Below, one piece after another: positions 1 through 6,316 of a DNA stretch of 13,867 nucleotides. This DNA comes from Bacillota bacterium (GTDB lineage: Bacteria > Bacillota > UBA4882 > UBA8346): contig JAEWZY010000006.1 of the NCBI GenBank assembly GCA_023394955.1, positions 1 through 13,867 on the forward strand, written 5' to 3'. Under the pieces are notes generated by a model. That model had not been told where the DNA came from. It ran no database searches and saw only the letters and a list, made by a program, of their open reading frames with translations. Position 1 is the stretch's first letter, and every line of letters begins with the position of its first letter. The position numbers and the translations under genes are program-made.

Positions 1-1
1 C

Positions 2-25
2 TTAGAGTAAAATTATCGTAGGCAA
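2..25 (+). repeat. Left terminal inverted repeat of the insertion sequence
   Basis: The stretch TTAGAGT...GTAGGCAA matches the reverse complement of 1642-1665. The inner eight bases GTAGGCAA are identical, GAGT is conserved further out, and the remaining bases match partially. The exact outer boundary is not certain because the window starts here. Confidence 0.65.
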
Positions 26-30
26 AAAAA

Positions 31-62
31 TATGGGAAAACCTCAAAAAAGGTCTTCCCATA
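31..62 (+). other. Hairpin inside the left end of the insertion sequence
   Basis: The arms 31-43 (TATGGGAAAACCT) and 50-62 (AGGTCTTCCCATA) form a 13-bp stem with one A-C mismatch around a 6-nt A-rich loop. No T-run follows, so it is not a classical intrinsic terminator. It sits between the terminal repeat and the subterminal repeat, upstream of the transposase ribosome binding site. The right end has no counterpart. Possible roles are damping read-through transcription into the transposase or marking one end for the transposase; neither is shown. Confidence 0.6.
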
Positions 63-68
63 ATCACG

Positions 69-86
69 ATTTTCCTGTAGTTTAAA
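69..86 (+). repeat. Subterminal inverted repeat, left copy
   Basis: ATTTTCCTGTAGTTTAAA matches the reverse complement of 1617-1634 at 16 of 18 positions. It is better conserved than the terminal repeat and is a good candidate for an internal transposase binding site. Confidence 0.65.
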
Positions 87-120
87 GGTTGCTAAAGCCA
101 AAAACAACAGGAGACGTGAC

Positions 121-1581
121 ATGAATAGTTTAACTGCTGAAGCTGTAACATTCAAGAGAATTGAGAGAAAATTTTTTGAAATTGGGTGTGAAGTAGCAAA
201 AGATCTGATGCGGCAATTTTTAGAAGATACCGACAAGGAATTGGAAGATAGTAGAAACAAAGCGACATTGAGGCATAAAGGGAGTCGGACTACGACAATC
301 AAGACCTTAATGGGAGAAATAGCGATGAAACGGACCTTGTATAGGCGGATAAACGAATCCGGGGCCGTGGAACACGTATTTCTTCTAGATGAAGCACTGG
401 ACTTGGAAACGATCGGGGTCATTTCACCGAATCTTGCGGAGAAAATTCTTGAGTACGCATGTGAAATGTCGTACCGCGAAGTGTCAAAAGCGATTTCGGA
501 ACTGACAAACCAGCGGATAAGCCATCAAGGGGTATGGGAAGTAGTCCAGGCCGCTGGAAAACGGCAGACGGAGGCGGAGAAGAATCTGGTGAAAGCATTC
601 GCCAATAATCAGTTGGCGGGAGAGCGGGAAGTCCCCGTACTGTTTGAGGAGGCAGACGGCCTTTGGCTGTCCATCCAGAGGAAAAACCGGGAAGGTTCCT
701 CCCAAGGCAAAAAAGAACTGAAGATCGGCGTTATCTATGAAGGCTGGACACAACGATATAGTTCATCAAAAGAGTATCAGACTGTTGGGAAAACAGCATT
801 TGCGGGATACCTTAAAGCCGAAGAATTCAAAGTTTTGCGAGAAGCAAAGGTAGCCGAGAAATACAACACCGACGAAATTCAGTACCGGGTGCTTAACGGA
901 GACGGGGCCGCCTGGATTAGAACGGGACATGATGCCGAAGGGGACCTGTTTCAGCTTGACCCTTATCATCTGGCCAAAAGTGTGGTCAGGAATGTCTACG
1001 ACAAATCCAGCCGTAGGCATATTATGAAGTGGCTCAAAACAGGACAATTCGAGAAAGTTTTCGGTAAGCTGGAGGAATTAAAGTACCAATGTGGGGGCCT
1101 GGAAAGTGAAGTAAAAAAGCTGTCGGTATTGGAAGGGTACATAAAAAGCAATATAGACGGCATAGTCAGCTATAAAAAACGTGCAGGGATAGAAATGCCA
1201 TCCCCGCCCGCGGGAGTCGAATATCGTAATCTAGGTACCATGGAGCGGAACGTTAATATTTTCGCCAAGCGGATGAAGGGCGGGAAGAGCTGGAGCCAAC
1301 AAGGAGCCTCCAATATGTCAAAGATTATCGCCCTGAAAGTCGGGGGGGATTTTAATGACAAGATAGCGGCTTTGGTCTCCGGCAGACTCTCAGAAAGGCT
1401 GACAGAGCGTTTTGAAGAAACCATAAGACCCACAAAGGGTTTAGTTAAGAAAGCAAGAAAATCCATATACCCAGTACATCAAGGAAAGATAGCATTTATT
1501 GGCCTCAAGCAAACAAACGGAAGAGAAGCAATACGGAGCATATTTGATTTGAGACCGTTCAGCGAGATGGTGTACAGGTGA
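121..1581 (+). CDS. ISLre2-family (UPF0236) transposase
   Basis: This 486-residue protein is the transposase of the surrounding element and should cut and join its ends. The three acidic blocks expected of a DDE/RNase H-like catalytic core are visible. They are EEADG (D179), NGDGAAW (D261) followed by LDPYH near 279-283, and GTMERNV (E375) followed by the RMKGGKSWS block at 384-392. The basic, helical N-terminal part (about 1-150) with an SHQGVW segment near 134 probably binds DNA. The length matches complete family members and no frameshift is seen. An AGGAG at 109-113 lies 7 nt before the ATG, which supports this start. The stop is followed by 35 nt and then the right subterminal repeat, so the gene fills the element. 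Assignment of the triad residues is by motif recognition, not alignment. Confidence 0.9.
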   Translation: MNSLTAEAVTFKRIERKFFEIGCEVAKDLMRQFLEDTDKELEDSRNKATLRHKGSRTTTIKTLMGEIAMKRTLYRRINESGAVEHVFLLDEALDLETIGVISPNLAEKILEYACEMSYREVSKAISELTNQRISHQGVWEVVQAAGKRQTEAEKNLVKAFANNQLAGEREVPVLFEEADGLWLSIQRKNREGSSQGKKELKIGVIYEGWTQRYSSSKEYQTVGKTAFAGYLKAEEFKVLREAKVAEKYNTDEIQYRVLNGDGAAWIRTGHDAEGDLFQLDPYHLAKSVVRNVYDKSSRRHIMKWLKTGQFEKVFGKLEELKYQCGGLESEVKKLSVLEGYIKSNIDGIVSYKKRAGIEMPSPPAGVEYRNLGTMERNVNIFAKRMKGGKSWSQQGASNMSKIIALKVGGDFNDKIAALVSGRLSERLTERFEETIRPTKGLVKKARKSIYPVHQGKIAFIGLKQTNGREAIRSIFDLRPFSEMVYR

Positions 1582-1616
1582 AGATTCAGACTGACAGCGC
1601 CACAAGGTCGGAGTAA

Positions 1617-1634
1617 TTTAATATACAGGAAAAT
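1617..1634 (-). repeat. Subterminal inverted repeat, right copy
   Basis: TTTAATATACAGGAAAAT is the reverse complement of 69-86 with two mismatches. Only 7 nt separate it from the GTAGGCAA core of the right terminal repeat. On the left side that distance is 43 nt, because the hairpin at 31-62 lies between. Confidence 0.65.
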
Positions 1635-1641
1635 GAAAATC

Positions 1642-1665
1642 TTGCCTACATTTACTTGACTCAAA
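1642..1665 (-). repeat. Right terminal inverted repeat of the insertion sequence
   Basis: TTGCCTAC followed by a GACTC segment mirrors the left end (GAGT...GTAGGCAA). The core is perfect and the outer part is degenerate. Confidence 0.65.
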
Positions 1666-1788
1666 CTCTATCGCGCATAGCGGAGTGAAGCGAAATAAAT
1701 TTGTGATATGATTATCGGTTAGGATAAGAATACAATATTTTAGTAAGGATATAATTTTGTTAAATTTACCTTACGTTGAACTAATCTA

Positions 1789-1817
1789 TTGCGCCTAGGA
1801 AACAGTTGCGATAAAAT
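1789..1817 (+). promoter_or_regulatory. pdxS: Candidate promoter for pdxST
   Basis: TTGCGC (1789-1794) and TAAAAT (1812-1817) are spaced by 17 nt, which would start transcription near 1824 and give a leader of about 29 nt carrying the GGAGG at 1838-1842. The -35 is poor. A perfect TATAAT at 1750-1755 is an alternative -10 but lacks a good -35. The rest of 1667-1852 is AT-rich. It contains a short imperfect palindrome (CTATCGCGCATAG, 1667-1679) and nothing else recognisable, so pdxST expression may start here even though the element lies just upstream. Confidence 0.4.
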
Positions 1818-1852
1818 AATTTAAAAAGAGACGGACCGGAGGATTTTATACG

Positions 1853-2734
1853 ATGGAAACAGGAACAGTCAAAGTCAAACGGGGACTCGCCGAGATGCTT
1901 AAAGGCGGAGTTATTATGGATGTCACCACTCCCGAGCAGGCTAAAATCGCCGAAGAGGCTGGCGCAGTCGCGGTAATGGCTTTGGAAAGGGTCCCGGCGG
2001 ATATTCGGGCTGAGGGTGGGGTAGCGCGGATGTCAGATCCGGAGATTATCATCAAGATCATGGAGGCGGTAACCGTTCCGGTAATGGCCAAGGCCAGAAT
2101 CGGGCATTTTGTAGAGGCTCAAATCTTAGAAGCCTTAGAAATAGACTATATCGATGAAAGCGAAGTTTTGACCCCTGCCGATGAGGCTTATCATATCAAT
2201 AAGCATCTTTTTAAAGTTCCTTTTGTATGCGGCGCCCGCAACTTAGGGGAGGCTTTGCGCCGTATCGGTGAAGGAGCGGCCATGATCCGGACCAAAGGGG
2301 AAGCCGGGACCGGTGATGTAGTGGAAGCAGTCCGGCATATCAGAGCGGTCAGTGAAGATATCCGGAGGGTCGTTAATGCCTCGGATGAAGAACTGATGAC
2401 CATCGCCAAAGAAATGGGGGCCCCTTATGAATTAGTGCTTGAGGTTAGGGGATTAGGCAGGTTGCCGGTGGTCAACTTTGCCGCCGGAGGTATCGCCACC
2501 CCGGCTGATGCTTCGCTAATGATGCAATTGGGCTGCGACGGTATTTTTGTTGGTTCTGGCATTTTCAAGTCGGATAATCCGGCAAAAAGGGCCAAGGCAA
2601 TCGTCGAAGCGGCTGCCCATTATCGGGACGCCAAATTATTGGCCGAAGTTTCAAAGGGCATCGGAACCGCCATGCGCGGCGTCAGTGTCGGAGGTATGAA
2701 ACCGGAGGAGAAGATCGCCGGACGAGGATGGTAA
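1853..2734 (+). CDS. pdxS: Pyridoxal 5'-phosphate synthase lyase subunit PdxS
   Basis: PdxS builds pyridoxal 5'-phosphate from ribose-5-phosphate, glyceraldehyde-3-phosphate and ammonia supplied by PdxT. It forms a dodecameric (beta/alpha)8-barrel core in the cytoplasm. The 293-residue length is normal. The N-terminal GGVIMDV segment carries the active-site aspartate (D23). K80 in MAKARIGH and K148 in IRTKGEAGTG are the two catalytic lysines of the family, corresponding to K81 and K149 of Bacillus subtilis. The phosphate-binding glycine segments AAGGIATPAD and GCDGIFVGSGIF are intact. A GGAGG at 1838-1842 precedes the ATG by 10 nt. pdxT follows after 39 nt on the same strand, the usual pair. 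No pdxR-type regulator is seen nearby. Confidence 0.97.
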   Translation: METGTVKVKRGLAEMLKGGVIMDVTTPEQAKIAEEAGAVAVMALERVPADIRAEGGVARMSDPEIIIKIMEAVTVPVMAKARIGHFVEAQILEALEIDYIDESEVLTPADEAYHINKHLFKVPFVCGARNLGEALRRIGEGAAMIRTKGEAGTGDVVEAVRHIRAVSEDIRRVVNASDEELMTIAKEMGAPYELVLEVRGLGRLPVVNFAAGGIATPADASLMMQLGCDGIFVGSGIFKSDNPAKRAKAIVEAAAHYRDAKLLAEVSKGIGTAMRGVSVGGMKPEEKIAGRGW

Positions 2735-2773
2735 GCAGGGGGAATCACATTCGCCCGTTGGAAGGTGCATCGG

Positions 2774-3373
2774 ATGAAAATCGGAGTTTTGGCTCTACAG
2801 GGGGCTGTTCGGGAACATTGTAATTCCTTGAAAGGTTGCGGTGTTGAACCGGTTGAGATCAAGAATAAGGAAGAATTAAGTGAGATTAAAGGATTAATAA
2901 TTCCCGGCGGGGAGAGTACCACCGTCGGGAAGTTGTTGGTCAGGCATGAAATGCTAGGTTTGTTGAAGGAAATGGGACGACAAGGCTTTCCAATCTTCGG
3001 CACTTGCACCGGTTTGATTCTGTTAGCGAAAGAAATTAACGGTAGCGATCAATCCCGTTTAGGGTTGATGGACATTACGGTCGAGCGGAATGCTTTCGGT
3101 AGGCAGATCGCCAGTTTCGAAGCTGATTTAGACATTGACGAACTGGGGCCGGAGAAGTTTCATGCCGTTTTCATTCGCGCCCCTTATATTACGAAAGTTG
3201 GAAAGAACGTTAAAGTTTTAGCCCAAATTGACGGAAAGATTCTCCTGGCTCAAGAAGGCTCTTTATTAGCTGCTGCCTTTCATCCGGAACTCACAGCCGA
3301 CCTCCGAATTCATCAACATTTTCTCGGTCTTTGCCAAAAAAACTTAGCTATGTTCTTGAAAAAGGTTGATTAA
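2774..3373 (+). CDS. pdxT: Pyridoxal 5'-phosphate synthase glutaminase subunit PdxT
   Basis: PdxT is a class I glutamine amidotransferase that hydrolyses glutamine and channels ammonia to PdxS. Counted from the ATG at 2774, the protein has 199 residues. The oxyanion-hole block PGGES lies at 44-48, the nucleophile C78 in GTCTGL, and the catalytic H170 and E172 in FHPEL, the same spacing as B. subtilis PdxT. A GTG three codons earlier (2765) is possible. The GGAAGG at 2760-2765 overlaps that GTG and sits 8 nt before the ATG, and MKIGVLALQG is the usual family start, so the ATG is chosen. It is co-transcribed with pdxS. No convincing terminator follows. Confidence 0.96.
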   Translation: MKIGVLALQGAVREHCNSLKGCGVEPVEIKNKEELSEIKGLIIPGGESTTVGKLLVRHEMLGLLKEMGRQGFPIFGTCTGLILLAKEINGSDQSRLGLMDITVERNAFGRQIASFEADLDIDELGPEKFHAVFIRAPYITKVGKNVKVLAQIDGKILLAQEGSLLAAAFHPELTADLRIHQHFLGLCQKNLAMFLKKVD

Positions 3374-3562
3374 AATGTCTTTTTCCGTGTCTCGGCTCCT
3401 CTGTGGCAGAAAGAGCATGTAGTCTATTCAATGGAGTATGTGGCTCAACCATTATTGATAACAAAGCGAAACTTTAATTTTGTTGTCAACTATAGACGGT
3501 ATTTTCCGAAGTTGTTTTCAATGTGAACTTAATATTTTATTAACAACATTTGATTATATGTA

Positions 3563-3591
3563 AATATTTTTTTGATATACTTAAAAATATT
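3563..3591. repeat. AT-rich inverted repeat directly upstream of the ROK promoter
   Basis: AATATTTTT (3563-3571) and AAAAATATT (3583-3591) form a perfect 9-bp inverted repeat around an 11-nt centre, ending 2 nt before the -35 hexamer. Its position and A/T tracts suit an UP element; it could also be a regulator site. A second palindrome, TTAATA-TTT-TATTAA, lies at 3529-3543. The remainder of the pdxT-ROK gap (3374-3528) shows nothing recognisable. Confidence 0.45.
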
Positions 3592-3593
3592 AC

Positions 3594-3622
3594 TTGACGG
3601 CTTTCAAAAAAAGGGATAAAAT
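3594..3622 (+). promoter_or_regulatory. Sigma-A promoter of the ROK regulator gene
   Basis: TTGACG (3594-3599) and TAAAAT (3617-3622) are separated by exactly 17 nt, each one base from consensus. Transcription should begin near 3629. That would leave almost no leader for an ATG at 3642, which supports the downstream start at 3669. Confidence 0.8.
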
Positions 3623-3634
3623 TTAAATAGATAA

Positions 3635-3647
3635 TTTCATAATGAAA
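3635..3647. promoter_or_regulatory. Candidate ROK operator, site 1
   Basis: TTTCATAATGAAA is a perfect 6+1+6 palindrome just downstream of the predicted transcription start. The same TTTCA-N3-TGAAA pattern recurs at 4870-4882, before the transporter operon. Both sites share a mismatch at the next symmetric position and matching pairs at the two after it. This suggests an autoregulatory site of the neighbouring ROK repressor; binding is inferred. Confidence 0.5.
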
Positions 3648-3668
3648 ATAACTTTGGAGTATCAATTG

Positions 3669-4844
3669 ATGCGAGGACGTAAACGAGTACTGAGCAGTAC
3701 CCACTTAATCAGATCATTTAATGCAATTTCAGTGTTACAAACGTTGTATCAAAAAGGGAGCGCATCCCGGACCCGTTTGGCCGAGGTAACTAAGATGAGT
3801 CCGGCGACGATTACCCGGATTATAGCGGAATTATTAGAGCAAGGATTGATCGTTGAGGAAAGAGTGGGGGAATCTAACGGTGGGCGTAGGCCGGTTATTT
3901 TCAAATTAAATTACGACAAACTATTTGTGGCTGGTGTTCAAGTATTGCGGGACAGGGTGGCCGTTGCTTTATCGGATATCAAAGGAGTATTAATCGTTAA
4001 GAAAGTTTTTCGACAATATTCTTTAGAACCAGATTCCTTGGTCGAGGAGATCGCCACTGAGTTTCAGCTATTGCTGGAAACCGGTAAAATCAATAGGGAA
4101 CATATTTTAGGCGTTGGATTAGCCATCTCCGGCATCATCGGAGAAAAAGGCGTTTTGCTACGTTCGGTGAATCTCGGCTGGCGCGATGTTAAAGTGGGGG
4201 AGCTTTTAGAACAGGCGCTGGGGATTCAGGTTTTCGTGGAGAACGACGCCAACGCCGCCGCTCTAGCCGAGATTTGGTTTGGCGGGGCGAAAGACGTAAG
4301 TAGTATAATGTACATCAAAACAGCAACCGGCGTTGGAGCAGGAATTATTTATAACCGAACACTTTTGACCGGAACAAAAGGAATGGCTGGAGAAATTGGG
4401 CATATCCCATTGATGGAGGGTGGCCGCCAGTGCCGCTGCGGCCAAAGCGGCTGCTTGGAAACTTATTTATATTTACCCGATGTCTTAAAACGGTTTGAAC
4501 AAGAAACCGGAGAAAAAATTGAAAATGAGGACCTTTTTTTTGAAAAGGCATCTTCAGGCCATCCGGCCGCTTTGCGTCTGGTGAGTGAAGCCGCGGAAAC
4601 GTTGGCAATTACGATATCCTTCGCTGAAGTATTGTTGGATATGGAGATGGTTGTTATCGGAGGGGTTTGGGGCGCCTTGAAGGGGAATTTTTGGGATAAG
4701 ATTGAACAAAAGCTTCAAGAAGTCATGGAACGGGGCGGCTTGAATAAAAAAGTTCTGCTAAGAGGATCAACGCTGGGAGAGGATTCGGATTTATTGGGAG
4801 CGGTCGGCCTTGTCATCAATGAATGGTTTACCCCTCCCATTTAA
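3669..4844 (+). CDS. ROK-family transcriptional regulator (NagC/XylR type)
   Basis: This is a sugar-responsive DNA-binding repressor of 391 residues from the ATG at 3669. An in-frame ATG at 3642 has no ribosome binding site and lies inside the palindrome near the transcript start. GGAG at 3656-3659 lies 9 nt before 3669. Residues about 34-64 (RTRLAEVTKMSPATITRI...) form a MarR-like winged helix-turn-helix. The rest is a ROK sugar-binding fold with ENDANAAA (NDAN at 192-195), EIGH (242-245) and the zinc motif CRCGQSGCLE (255-264). The DxGGT phosphate loop of ROK kinases is absent at the start of the fold, so it should bind sugar without phosphorylating it. It stands upstream of a GlcNAc-type operon in the same direction and shares a palindrome with it. 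The likely ligand is GlcNAc, GlcNAc-6-P or a related sugar (inference). Confidence 0.9.
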   Translation: MRGRKRVLSSTHLIRSFNAISVLQTLYQKGSASRTRLAEVTKMSPATITRIIAELLEQGLIVEERVGESNGGRRPVIFKLNYDKLFVAGVQVLRDRVAVALSDIKGVLIVKKVFRQYSLEPDSLVEEIATEFQLLLETGKINREHILGVGLAISGIIGEKGVLLRSVNLGWRDVKVGELLEQALGIQVFVENDANAAALAEIWFGGAKDVSSIMYIKTATGVGAGIIYNRTLLTGTKGMAGEIGHIPLMEGGRQCRCGQSGCLETYLYLPDVLKRFEQETGEKIENEDLFFEKASSGHPAALRLVSEAAETLAITISFAEVLLDMEMVVIGGVWGALKGNFWDKIEQKLQEVMERGGLNKKVLLRGSTLGEDSDLLGAVGLVINEWFTPPI

Positions 4845-4869
4845 GAGACAATTTATTGGCGAAACTTTT

Positions 4870-4882
4870 TTTCAATATGAAA
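4870..4882. promoter_or_regulatory. Candidate ROK operator, site 2, in the transporter operon promoter region
   Basis: TTTCAATATGAAA repeats the pattern of site 1 (3635-3647). It lies between a TTGGCG (4856-4861) and an AATAAT (4881-4886), which could be a weak promoter with a long 19-nt spacer. A bound repressor would cover the -10 region. Confidence 0.45.
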
Positions 4883-4901
4883 TAATCTTTTGTGAGTTGA
4901 T

Positions 4902-4913
4902 AAGGGAGGTGAT
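4902..4913 (+). other. Orphan Shine-Dalgarno-like sequence in the operon leader
   Basis: AAGGGAGGTGAT matches the complement of the 16S rRNA 3' end at 11 of 12 positions, but no ATG follows within ribosome-binding distance. The only nearby initiator is the GTG inside it (4909), which would open a 15-codon frame ending at 4956, just before the true ribosome binding site of the next gene. It may be a ribosome standby site, a leader-peptide start or chance. Confidence 0.35.
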
Positions 4914-4969
4914 TTTAAAAACCGATAAGATAACTGCAATAGGAAAAAAGTATTAAAGGAGGAAGGTTT

Positions 4970-6244
4970 ATGAAGAAAAGGGCTTATTTATTGCTGGTTC
5001 TGGTTTTGGCGATAGTTGCATCTTTAGGCGCTGTTTACGCTGCTCCGAAGACCCAAGTGAAAGTATTAAATTGGTGGTTGTCCGCTTTTCAACCTTACTT
5101 TGACGACATGGAGAAAGAGTTCGAGGCGAGGAACCCGAACATCGATATCGTATGGGACAATGTTGACGGCGATATCACCCAGACATTGCCGACCCTGATC
5201 GCATCCGGGAAAGTCCCCGACTTGGTCAACTTGAACAATGAGACCGCCTTTACCTACTATCAAAGAGGCGCTCTGGAGCCCCTCGATCTTTACTTAAGCA
5301 AACAAGATATCGACGTGTATGTTGATTCTCTATGGAACAAGACCAAGTTTGACGGCAAATTTGGTTACACTTTCCCCTGGTATGCTTCGCCCCAAGTTTT
5401 GTTCATAAATGACAGCGTGTTCGCCAAAGCCGGTCTTGACCCGGTGAAAGACGCCCCGAAAACCTGGGAAGACATGGAGAAGATCTCCAAAATTATCGTA
5501 GAGAAAACCAAACTGCCAGCTTACGCCATTGAGTTCGCCAACCTCGGTTGGGAAGAGACCCTGCGCGTTGGCGTCGACATGTTCAGCAAAGACTTGAAAA
5601 AGGCGGCTTTCAATACCCAAAAAGTCGCCGACCGTTTGGAATATCTGCGCCGGGCTTACGCCGCCGGTTATCTGCCGAAAGAACTCCCAGATTATCAGGC
5701 TGTCCAGGCCATGTTTGCCCAGAGCCAAATCGCCATGTTCCCCCTGGGCCTGTCCATGTACCGCTGGATCAAAGCCGATAATCCAAACTTGAAATTCACC
5801 GTCGCGCCGTACCCGATCTCCCCGAAAGGCGCTAACAAATTGCACGTTTCCATGATGAACTATGTGGTCATGAAAGCTTCTAAAGTGAAGAAAGAAGCAG
5901 TTGAAGTCGGTAAGTTCCTGACCGGTTCCTACGCCCAGATCCAGTTCGCGGTAGGTCCCGCTTCGATCATTCCGTCCACCAAAATCAGTGTGGACAGTGA
6001 GCCGAACTTCCTGAAGGGCGAAGACAAAGGTAAGATCGAGGCCCAGAGATTGGCCGCCGCCACCATGAAGAATGCTGATAACCTCATCGTGATCAATGTT
6101 CCGAAAGGCGTAGATTTCGCCCAACTCTCCACCACCGTCCGGGATGAATTCTTAAAGGCGATTCGGGGCGAAAAGACCGTAAAAGATGCTCTGAAAGTCG
6201 CCGAGAACCAAGCCAATCAACTGATTAAGGCTGCGGGCAACTAA
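4970..6244 (+). CDS. Sugar ABC transporter solute-binding protein (family 1)
   Basis: This 424-residue extracytoplasmic receptor captures sugar for the two permeases encoded next. The N-terminus (MKKR, a leucine/valine/alanine core, then AVYA near 21-24) is a Sec signal peptide with probable cleavage after A24. There is no cysteine at the cleavage site, so it is not a lipoprotein, unlike most Firmicute homologues. The mature part shows family-1 features: VLNWW near the start, a GKVPDLVNLN block, and PWYASPQVLFINDSVFAKAGLD, the usual hinge and ligand-side region. AAAGGAGG at 4955-4962 lies 7 nt before the ATG. C-rich codons such as GCC and ACC are more frequent here than in the ROK gene, as expected for a highly expressed receptor. 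The neighbouring enzymes suggest a GlcNAc-containing ligand (inference). Confidence 0.92.
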   Translation: MKKRAYLLLVLVLAIVASLGAVYAAPKTQVKVLNWWLSAFQPYFDDMEKEFEARNPNIDIVWDNVDGDITQTLPTLIASGKVPDLVNLNNETAFTYYQRGALEPLDLYLSKQDIDVYVDSLWNKTKFDGKFGYTFPWYASPQVLFINDSVFAKAGLDPVKDAPKTWEDMEKISKIIVEKTKLPAYAIEFANLGWEETLRVGVDMFSKDLKKAAFNTQKVADRLEYLRRAYAAGYLPKELPDYQAVQAMFAQSQIAMFPLGLSMYRWIKADNPNLKFTVAPYPISPKGANKLHVSMMNYVVMKASKVKKEAVEVGKFLTGSYAQIQFAVGPASIIPSTKISVDSEPNFLKGEDKGKIEAQRLAAATMKNADNLIVINVPKGVDFAQLSTTVRDEFLKAIRGEKTVKDALKVAENQANQLIKAAGN

Positions 6245-6253
6245 GGGATTGTT

Positions 6254-6285
6254 AGGGGAGGCAAGCTCCGGCTTGCTCCCCTTTT
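6254..6285 (+). terminator. Intercistronic hairpin with short T-run between receptor and permease genes
   Basis: AGGGGAG (6254-6260) pairs with CTCCCCT (6276-6282), and CAAGC (6262-6266) with GCTTG (6271-6275). One G is bulged and the loop is TCCG; four T follow (6282-6285). This 12-bp, GC-rich stem sits 10 nt after the receptor stop codon and 31 nt before the next ATG. It could terminate part of the transcripts or protect the receptor mRNA 3' end, so the receptor is made in excess over the permeases, as in malE-malF arrangements. Confidence 0.7.
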
Positions 6286-6316
6286 CCCTTCAGTTGTTTA
6301 AGAAAGGAGATTCACC

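Larger units (their letters stand above)
2..1665 (+). mobile_element. ISLre2-family insertion sequence, apparently complete
   Basis: A single full-length transposase gene is flanked by imperfect terminal inverted repeats that share the core GTAGGCAA (18-25 on the left, its complement at 1642-1649 on the right). A stronger subterminal inverted repeat lies inside them (69-86 and 1617-1634). The size of about 1.66 kb fits the ISLre2 family. The left end coincides almost exactly with the window edge, so a target-site duplication cannot be tested and the outermost bases are approximate by a few nucleotides. The element lies upstream of pdxS in the same direction. It looks intact and could be active, but no second copy is visible here. 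Confidence 0.8.

Noticed and set aside
1667..1852. Possible remnant of a second mobile element next to the insertion sequence
   Set aside because: The stretch is AT-rich but shows no inverted repeat pair or coding remnant; it is more simply the pdxS upstream region.
3358..3385. GAAAAAG...CTTTTTC inverted repeat at the end of pdxT as a terminator
   Set aside because: The 7-bp stem is nearly all A-T, has a 14-nt loop and the T-run lies within the arm, so it is too weak to call.
3375..3422. 15-codon ORF just after pdxT
   Set aside because: It has no ribosome binding site and no similarity or structural role that I can see.
5330..6124. A 264-codon open frame on the minus strand inside the receptor gene
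   Set aside because: It lies wholly antisense to a well-supported solute-binding protein, has no ribosome binding site or recognisable domain, and is explained by the codon bias of the plus-strand gene.
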